Assembly (NCBI GenBank): GCA_018060305.1
Contig: JAGOWF010000145.1
Location: forward strand, 1 to 7,062
Length of the DNA: 7,062 nucleotides
Reading direction: 5' to 3'
Origin: Pyrinomonadaceae bacterium
GTDB taxonomy: Bacteria > Acidobacteriota > Blastocatellia > Pyrinomonadales > Pyrinomonadaceae
Below the pieces are notes generated by a model, which saw nothing but the letters and a program-made list of their open reading frames with translations, ran no database searches and was not told where the DNA came from. The position numbers were made by a program, and so were the translations under genes. Shown in pieces: positions 1-6,286 of this stretch (within the stretch, counting starts at the first letter, position 1; each line of letters starts with the position of its first letter).

Positions 1-1778
<1,778 letters not shown>

Positions 1779-1781
1779 CAC

Positions 1782-1786
1782 AGGAG
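1782..1786 (+). promoter_or_regulatory. Ribosome binding site of the small gene after lon
   Basis: AGGAG lies 7 bases before the ATG at 1794. It is the only textbook Shine-Dalgarno site in the window and fixes the start of the downstream gene. It sits in the 15-base gap after the lon stop codon, which supports co-transcription with lon. Confidence 0.8.
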
Positions 1787-1793
1787 TACACCA

Positions 1794-2234
1794 ATGAACA
1801 GAGAAGCATCAGCCGACCTGATAATGAAGCTCTATGACCTTCGCCGCGAGGAGAAGATGCGCGACGCGAGGACGTGGTTTGTGTCCTTCTTTCCGGAGAG
1901 TGCCGAAGACATCCTAAACGCGATGATCGACGTGGAAACGAGTGCGAAGTACCGAATGGTCTCGACCTACTGGGACATGGCGGCGAGTTTTGTGAATCGC
2001 GGCGCGATCGACGAGGACATGTTCTTTGACTCGGGCGGCGAGATCTGGGTCGTGTTCTCTAAGATACAGCCCTACGTCGGCCAGATGCGTGAGACGCTCG
2101 GCAACCCGAATTATCTCAAGCACCTCGACGACCTCGTGATGCGTCAGCCGAATGCTCTCGACACGCTAGCGCAGCGTCGCGAGACGATGAAACGCTGGAT
2201 CGCGGCGCGCTCCGAGATGGCCAAGTCAGCGTGA
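1794..2234 (+). CDS. Uncharacterised 146-residue helical protein between lon and engB
   Basis: I do not recognise this protein with confidence. It is soluble and charged, with no signal peptide or membrane segment, and looks almost entirely helical. Visible features are a basic-acidic N-terminal helix (residues 13-27), an aromatic patch W28, F29, F32, F33, a central stretch with Y59, W60 and a NRGAIDED turn (68-75), a WVVF strand or helix at 85-88, and an Arg/Lys-rich C-terminal helix (127-145). The helix-turn-aromatic pattern is loosely like DUF4760-type proteins, but this is only a resemblance. It is probably a real gene: it has a good ribosome binding site, codon use like its neighbours, a 15-base gap after lon and a 4-base overlap with engB. 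Its position between a protease and a ribosome-assembly GTPase suggests a housekeeping role, but no function can be assigned. Confidence 0.85.
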   Translation: MNREASADLIMKLYDLRREEKMRDARTWFVSFFPESAEDILNAMIDVETSAKYRMVSTYWDMAASFVNRGAIDEDMFFDSGGEIWVVFSKIQPYVGQMRETLGNPNYLKHLDDLVMRQPNALDTLAQRRETMKRWIAARSEMAKSA

Positions 2235-2812
2235 AGACGCCCAAAGCAGAGTTCATAAAAAGCGCCTTCGAGCGCTCACATTGGACAACCGACGGCCGTC
2301 CTGAGATCGCCTTTCTCGGTCGCTCGAACGTAGGCAAATCGTCGCTGATCAATTCGCTCCTCCAGAGAAAGGGCCTCGCCCGAACGTCAAATACGCCGGG
2401 ACGAACGCAGAGCATTAATTTCTTTTTGATAAACGATGAGTTCTATTTCGCTGACCTTCCGGGCTACGGCTATGCCAAGGTGTCAAAGGCGATGCGAAGC
2501 GATTGGGGCAAGATGGCCGAGGAATACCTGGCGGAGCGTGACGAGCTGGCGTTGTGTGTGCAGCTTATCGATTCGCGTCACGCGCCGACACCGCTCGATT
2601 TGCAGCTTAATGAGTGGCTCGTCCATCACGATAAGCCGCATCTCGTCGTCGCGACAAAGGCTGACAAACTGTCAAATAATGAACTTCAACGTCTCCTGGC
2701 GAACGCTCGCAGGACGCTCGAAGATGTCAAGATCATCGCATACTCGTCGCAAACCGGCCGCGGCCGAGACGAGGTTTGGAGCGAGATCGAAGCGGCGATG
2801 AGAAAAATTTGA
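2231..2812 (+). CDS. engB: Ribosome-biogenesis GTPase EngB (YsxC/YihA family)
   Basis: EngB is a small TRAFAC-class GTPase needed for late 50S ribosomal subunit assembly. All the G motifs are present: G1 GRSNVGKSS (residues 30-38), switch I SNTPGRTQS (53-61), G3 DLPGYG (75-80), G4 TKAD (142-145) and G5 SSQTG (172-176). The length of 193 residues is normal for the family. The start is the GTG at 2231, because the next in-frame Met is residue 88, inside the GTPase domain. The GTG overlaps the TGA of the preceding gene as GTGA, and there is no clear Shine-Dalgarno site, so translation is probably coupled to the upstream gene. Linkage to lon is a known arrangement (lonA-ysxC in Bacillus subtilis); here one extra gene lies between them. 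Confidence 0.96.
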   Translation: MKTPKAEFIKSAFERSHWTTDGRPEIAFLGRSNVGKSSLINSLLQRKGLARTSNTPGRTQSINFFLINDEFYFADLPGYGYAKVSKAMRSDWGKMAEEYLAERDELALCVQLIDSRHAPTPLDLQLNEWLVHHDKPHLVVATKADKLSNNELQRLLANARRTLEDVKIIAYSSQTGRGRDEVWSEIEAAMRKI

Positions 2813-2894
2813 TTTTTTAGTTGATTTTGTTGGCGCAATGTTGTAAATAATAAATAATCCCTTTAGTTCAGGGTTTCTCTAAGGGCCAAAGGGT

Positions 2895-2958
2895 CCATTT
2901 CACGGCATACTACTTACGATCCGTACGATTTTCTCCGCCTCTTAACACACTTGCCTTA
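2895..2958 (+). promoter_or_regulatory. C-rich, G-poor segment resembling a Rho utilisation (rut) site
   Basis: By hand count this 64-base stretch holds 22 C and 7 G, and it has no strong local hairpin. High C over G in unstructured RNA is the classic signature of Rho loading. In E. coli, rho is limited by Rho-dependent termination in its own leader, so a rut-like segment just before rho is biologically sensible. Its function here is inferred from composition only. Confidence 0.3.
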
Positions 2959-3009
2959 GCTGTCGCGTAGATGCGCGGGAAAATTGCAAATCTTTAGAAT
3001 TGTTCAAAT

Positions 3010-3023
3010 GAAGGACCGCCTTC
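3010..3023 (+). promoter_or_regulatory. Small hairpin overlapping the likely rho Shine-Dalgarno site
   Basis: GAAGG (3010-3014) and CCTTC (3019-3023) form a perfect 5-bp stem with loop ACCG. The stem contains most of AAGGA (3011-3015), the only Shine-Dalgarno-like sequence before rho. That site is about 17 bases from the ATG, longer than ideal. The hairpin could mask the site; it could equally be chance. Confidence 0.35.
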
Positions 3024-3032
3024 CAACTTATC

Positions 3033-4448
3033 ATGGCAACTAAAACCACACAGGGCCGCAGATCAAAGGCCGCTGATACGGACGTCGAGGTCGAAGTGAC
3101 CAACGACGGCGATACCGAAACTTCCACTGTCGAAGCCGCCGAAGCCCCACCCGCCGCCAAGTCTAACGGCCGGACCGGCTCAGACGACGGGAAGCTTGAC
3201 CTCGCGGGGCTCAAAGACATGTCCATTAGCGAACTCACCCATATCGCTAAAGAGATGGGCATCGACGGGGCGACGGGATTGCGCAAGCAGGAATTGATAT
3301 TCAAGGTCCTCGCGGCGCAGACTGAGAAGAGCGGGCTGATATTCAGCGAAGGCGTGCTCGAGACGCTCCCTGACGGCTTTGGCTTTTTGCGGGCACCGGA
3401 ATACAACTATCTGCCGGGGCCGGACGACATTTATGTCTCACCGTCGCAGATCCGCAAGTTTGACCTGCGCACAGGCGACACCGTCTCCGGCCAGATACGG
3501 CCGCCGAAGGAAGGCGAGCGTTACTTTGCGCTCATCAAGGTGGAGGCCATTAACTTTGAGGCGCCTGAGCAGTCGCGCGAAAAGGTCTTTTTTGACAACC
3601 TGACGCCCCTCTATCCTGACGAGCAGCTCAACATGGAGATCGATTCCGACCCCGACAAGATCGCGGCCCGCGTCATCGATCTCGTGACCCCGATCGGAAA
3701 AGGCCAGCGCGCCGTGATCGTGGCCCCGCCGCGAACCGGTAAGACGATGCTGCTCCAAACCATCGCAAACTCCGTTACGGAAAATCATCCTGAGGTCGTT
3801 TTGATCGTTCTGCTGATCGATGAGCGTCCTGAGGAGGTCACCGACATGCAGCGGACCGTCAAGGGCGAGGTCATTTCATCGACCTTTGACGAACCGCCGA
3901 CACGTCACGTCCAGGTAGCCGATATGGTTATCGAAAAGGCCAAACGCCTCGTCGAGCACAAACGCGACGTCGTCATCCTGCTGGATTCGATCACGCGTCT
4001 CGCTCGAGCCCACAACGCGGTAGTGCCGCCGTCGGGCAAGATCCTGTCCGGTGGTATTGATTCGAACGCGCTCCAAAGGCCGAAACGTTTCTTCGGTGCC
4101 GCCCGCAATATCGAGGAAGGCGGCTCGTTGACGATCATCGCCACGGCTTTGATCGACACCGGCTCGCGTATGGACGATGTTATCTTTGAGGAATTCAAGG
4201 GAACAGGTAACTCTGAGATCTATCTCGACCGCAAACTGTCCGACAAGCGCCTCTACCCGGCCATCGATCTGCAGCGTTCGGGCACTCGCAAAGAGGAACT
4301 GCTCATCGACAAGGAAAACCTCAACCGCATCTGGGTAATGCGCCGCGTCCTCAACCCGCTCTCGCCCGTCGAGCAGATGGAAGTCGTGCTTGAACGCCTC
4401 GGCAAAACAAAGACGAACGCAGAGTTCCTGGCGTCGATGCAGAGCTAG
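3033..4448 (+). CDS. rho: Transcription termination factor Rho with an acidic N-terminal extension
   Basis: Rho is a hexameric RNA-dependent ATPase and helicase that ends transcription of untranslated RNA. After a low-complexity extension (residues 1-52, rich in D, E, T and A), the order is the helical Rho_N domain (about 53-98), the cold-shock-like RNA-binding domain (about 99-175; DGFGFLR at 114-120, DDIYVSPSQIRKFDLRTGD at 131-149), and the RecA-type ATPase. Key residues map onto E. coli with an offset of 53: Walker A APPRTGKT (231-238, K237), catalytic E264, Walker B D318, and R406 and R419 for R353 and R366. E. coli K181 and A182 in the P-loop are R234 and T235 here. At 471 residues it is about 50 longer than E. 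coli Rho. The ATG at 3033 is the first start after an in-frame TGA at 3009-3011. It appears to be transcribed separately from engB. Confidence 0.97.
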   Translation: MATKTTQGRRSKAADTDVEVEVTNDGDTETSTVEAAEAPPAAKSNGRTGSDDGKLDLAGLKDMSISELTHIAKEMGIDGATGLRKQELIFKVLAAQTEKSGLIFSEGVLETLPDGFGFLRAPEYNYLPGPDDIYVSPSQIRKFDLRTGDTVSGQIRPPKEGERYFALIKVEAINFEAPEQSREKVFFDNLTPLYPDEQLNMEIDSDPDKIAARVIDLVTPIGKGQRAVIVAPPRTGKTMLLQTIANSVTENHPEVVLIVLLIDERPEEVTDMQRTVKGEVISSTFDEPPTRHVQVADMVIEKAKRLVEHKRDVVILLDSITRLARAHNAVVPPSGKILSGGIDSNALQRPKRFFGAARNIEEGGSLTIIATALIDTGSRMDDVIFEEFKGTGNSEIYLDRKLSDKRLYPAIDLQRSGTRKEELLIDKENLNRIWVMRRVLNPLSPVEQMEVVLERLGKTKTNAEFLASMQS

Positions 4449-4452
4449 TCAG

Positions 4453-4476
4453 AACCGCCTGCGGTAGCGGGCGGTT
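4453..4476 (+). terminator. Strong hairpin just after rho, without a T-tract
   Basis: AACCGCCTGC (4453-4462) pairs with GCGGGCGGTT (4467-4476) around a GGTA tetraloop, giving 10 base pairs including one T-G wobble. It begins 4 bases after the rho stop codon, where a terminator or a 3'-end protecting stem is expected. The following bases are GAACATTG, with no T-run until about 4499, so intrinsic termination would be weak. Confidence 0.5.
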
Positions 4477-4510
4477 GAACATTGCATTACAATTAATGAT
4501 TTTTGTCTTC

Positions 4511-4585
4511 GAGGATGTCTGAAAAGTCTGCTTCTACGCGGTGGAGCCGCGAAAGACGGTAGCCAGACGTTAAACGTCTGGAAAG
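4511..4585 (+). repeat. Left arm of the rho-glgA inverted repeat
   Basis: The arm starts at GAGGATGTCTGAAAAGTC and includes hairpin CGCGG-TGGAG-CCGCG (4537-4551) and palindrome CCAGACGT-TAA-ACGTCTGG (4563-4581), ending in AAAG. The outermost 18 bases match the right arm at 16 positions, and the innermost 28 match at 27. Confidence 0.85.
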
Positions 4586-4601
4586 CTGCGAACGATGATT
4601 T

Positions 4602-4618
4602 CCGCACTGAAGGTGCGG
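4602..4618 (+). repeat. Central hairpin with TGAAG loop
   Basis: CCGCAC and GTGCGG form a perfect 6-bp stem around the loop TGAAG. Its stem is unrelated to that of the next hairpin, yet the two loops are exact complements. Confidence 0.7.
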
Positions 4619-4642
4619 CAGACACCCGTAAACATTGACCTT

Positions 4643-4659
4643 TCGCCCCTTCAGGGCGA
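4643..4659 (+). repeat. Central hairpin with CTTCA loop
   Basis: TCGCCC and GGGCGA form a perfect 6-bp stem around the loop CTTCA, the reverse complement of the TGAAG loop at 4608-4612. In RNA the two loops could kiss. Confidence 0.7.
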
Positions 4660-4676
4660 GGTGCCCTGGAGGCGAT

Positions 4677-4751
4677 CTTTCCAGACGTTTCACGTCTGGC
4701 TACCATCTTTTTGCGGCTCCGCCGCGAAAGAACGACTTTTCAAACAACCTC
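4677..4751 (-). repeat. Right arm of the rho-glgA inverted repeat
   Basis: This is the inverted copy of 4511-4585. It contains CCAGACGT-TTC-ACGTCTGG (4681-4699) and GCGG-CTCCG-CCGC (4713-4725). It ends 8 bases before the glgA ATG, so it occupies the place where a ribosome binding site would normally be. Confidence 0.85.
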
Positions 4752-4759
4752 TCTGACTT

Positions 4760-6181
4760 ATGCGTGTAGCGGTTATCTCATCAGAGGCGGTTCCATACTC
4801 CAAGACCGGTGGCCTCGGTGACGTTGCGGGGGCATTGCCGAAGGCTTTGAAGCAGATCGGTGTCGATTCGCTTCTGATCACGCCGTGTTATTGGCAGACA
4901 AAGGGCGAATACCTGTGGGAAACCGCGATCGATGACCTTTGGGTTACGTGGCGTGGACAGGCCGTGAGGGCTAAGGCGTTTTACAGCGAGGCGAATGGGT
5001 CGCCGACCTTCTTAATCGATTATCCGCCGCTGTTTCACCGCGATTCGATCTACGGTTATAGAGAAGATTACGAACGATTTGCTTTCTTTTGTCATGCGGC
5101 ATTGGCCCTGATCGAGCGCCTCGGCCCGGCCCCTGACATCGTTCATCTCAACGACTGGCACACCGGTTTTGCGGCTGTGGAATTCGCGCTCAGACGACGT
5201 GTTCAGCCGTATTGGCAGCGCAGCCGGACGGTCCTTTCGATCCACAATATGGCCTATCAGGGCGGCTTTGGCCTGGGCGAGTTAGCAAGTTTAGGGTTTA
5301 CTTCAACTGCGGCGACAAATGCGTTTAAGTTCAACGGTTACGCTTCGGCAATGAAGGCTGGACTTGAAGTATCTGATACACTCTCGACCGTCTCAAAACG
5401 CTATGCTCAAGAGATCCAGACAAGCGAATTCGCGCATGGTTTGGAATGGCTGACACGGCAACGTTCAAATCGTCTGATCGGCATCACAAACGGCGTCGAT
5501 TACGAGATCTGGAACCCGGAAACTGATGCAGAATTACCTGCTCATTTCTCGATCGACGACATGACCGGAAAAAGAGAATGTAAAAGGCACTTGCTCGAAC
5601 ACTTTTCGCTGCCGACCGAGCTTGATCGGCCGATATTTGCAAGTGTTACGCGGCTTACGGGCCAAAAAGGGGTCGAACTGATCAAGCAGGGCGCGGGCGA
5701 CATTCTAGCCGCGGGCGGCTTTTTTATCGCATTGGGCTCGGGCGAGAGCGACGCAGAGCGTTTCCTGCAGGCATTGCGTGACTATTCGCCTTCGCGGGTG
5801 GGCGTGTATATCGGCTATAATGAGTCATTAGCACATCTTATCGAGGCCGGCGCGGATATGTTCCTGATGCCGTCAAAATTTGAACCGTGCGGGCTAAACC
5901 AAATGTATTCATTGAGATACGGCACGGTTCCGATCGTTCGTGCCGTCGGCGGCCTCGATGATACGGTCCAAAACTGGGACGCGGTGAGTGAGACAGGCAA
6001 CGGTTTCAAATTTGGCCCATACAAGGCTGACAAACTGCTCGAAAAGATCTACGAGGCCCGTTTTGCGTACGAGGACAAGGCGGCGTGGGCAAAAATCCAG
6101 CGAAACGGAATGTCGGTCGATAATTCGTGGGAAAACGCTGCACGGAACTATGTTGAGCTGTACGAATGGACTCTGAGCTAG
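4760..6181 (+). CDS. glgA: Glycogen synthase, ADP-glucose type (GT5 family)
   Basis: GlgA transfers glucose from ADP-glucose to the growing alpha-1,4-glucan in cytoplasmic glycogen synthesis. The N-terminal Rossmann domain opens with the ADP-glucose-binding KTGGLGDV (residues 15-22) and includes HLNDWHTG (129-136) and SIHNMAYQG (160-168). The C-terminal GT-B domain carries TRLTGQKG (297-304, with R298 and K303 matching E. coli R300 and K305) and FEPCGLNQMYSLRYGT (374-389) with the catalytic-region E375 (E. coli E377). The 473 residues are essentially full length for the family (E. coli 477). The start is secure: an in-frame TGA stands two codons upstream and MRVAVISSEAVPYSKTGG is the family's usual beginning. 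There is no Shine-Dalgarno site in the 8 bases before it, and no convincing promoter; TACAAT at 4488-4493 is -10-like but lacks a -35. No glgB or glgC lies next to it. Confidence 0.97.
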   Translation: MRVAVISSEAVPYSKTGGLGDVAGALPKALKQIGVDSLLITPCYWQTKGEYLWETAIDDLWVTWRGQAVRAKAFYSEANGSPTFLIDYPPLFHRDSIYGYREDYERFAFFCHAALALIERLGPAPDIVHLNDWHTGFAAVEFALRRRVQPYWQRSRTVLSIHNMAYQGGFGLGELASLGFTSTAATNAFKFNGYASAMKAGLEVSDTLSTVSKRYAQEIQTSEFAHGLEWLTRQRSNRLIGITNGVDYEIWNPETDAELPAHFSIDDMTGKRECKRHLLEHFSLPTELDRPIFASVTRLTGQKGVELIKQGAGDILAAGGFFIALGSGESDAERFLQALRDYSPSRVGVYIGYNESLAHLIEAGADMFLMPSKFEPCGLNQMYSLRYGTVPIVRAVGGLDDTVQNWDAVSETGNGFKFGPYKADKLLEKIYEARFAYEDKAAWAKIQRNGMSVDNSWENAARNYVELYEWTLS

Positions 6182-6277
6182 GTTGCGGAAGCCCGCACGC
6201 AGTAAGGGCACCCCGCGCGAATAACTCAACGTCGAGAAAATGAGCCGGTGCCCTTACTGCGTGCGGGCTTCTGCAAC
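6182..6277. repeat. 31-bp inverted repeat filling the glgA-purA gap
   Basis: Bases 6182-6212 and 6247-6277 are inverted copies with one mismatch in DNA (6187/6272), which becomes a G-U pair in + strand RNA, so all 31 positions can pair. The 34-base loop contains a small CTCA/TGAG pair (6225-6228 and 6241-6244). The left arm starts at the first base after the glgA stop and the right arm ends 9 bases before the purA ATG. No T-tract follows, so it is not a standard intrinsic terminator, though such a stable stem could stall polymerase, protect the glgA 3' end or be cut by RNase III. It shares no evident sequence with the element at 4511-4751. Confidence 0.9.
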
Positions 6278-6286
6278 GATTGACTT

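Larger units (their letters stand above)
2813..3032 (+). promoter_or_regulatory. AT-rich engB-rho spacer, probable rho promoter and leader
   Basis: This 220-base gap is clearly more AT-rich at its left end than the surrounding genes. The best promoter guess is TTGATT (2821-2826) and TAAATA (2844-2849), 17 bases apart, inside the run TAAATAATAAATAAT; the match is only partial. A second -10-like hexamer, TAGAAT (2995-3000), has no acceptable -35 partner. Between them lies CCCTTT (2859-2864), which can pair with AAGGG (2881-2885, extended by TAG/CTA with a bulge) or with AAAGGG (2888-2893), so two mutually exclusive weak stems are possible. No T-tract terminator for engB is visible. Confidence 0.35.
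4511..4751. repeat. 241-base modular inverted-repeat element between rho and glgA (MITE-like or structured)
   Basis: The two ends are inverted copies of about 75 bases (4511-4585 and 4677-4751), matching at about 64 positions in a hand alignment with two single-base gaps. Within the arms and the 91-base centre lie seven small hairpins: 4537-4551, 4563-4581, 4602-4618, 4643-4659, 4663-4673 (weak), 4681-4699 and 4713-4725. The loops are mostly five bases and are variants of TGAAG in the left half and of its complement CTTCA in the right half. No credible gene lies inside, since the minus-strand frame over it is only translated repeat. No flanking target duplication is obvious. It may be a non-autonomous mobile element, a BIME-like repeat cluster or a structured RNA; the sequence alone does not decide. 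The 311-base gap 4449-4759 contains only this element and the hairpin after rho. Confidence 0.85.

Noticed and set aside
2803..2817. AAAAAT-TTG-ATTTTT palindrome at the engB stop, as a terminator
   Set aside because: The stem is only A-T pairs and overlaps the stop codon; it would be too weak to terminate.
2984..3000. Promoter made of TTGCAA and TAGAAT before rho
   Set aside because: The hexamers are only 5 bases apart, and no -35-like sequence stands about 17 bases before TAGAAT.
3008..3043. Upstream 11-codon frame (MKDRLPTYHGN) overlapping the rho start
   Set aside because: No ribosome site precedes it and it is short enough to be chance; termination-reinitiation into rho is possible but unsupported.
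4449..4706. 85-codon minus-strand frame across the rho-glgA gap
   Set aside because: It is made almost entirely of translated inverted repeat and hairpin sequence, so it is very likely a spurious product of the repeat.
4511..4751. CRISPR array or insertion sequence
   Set aside because: The repeats are inverted rather than regularly spaced direct copies, and there is no transposase gene or clear target duplication.
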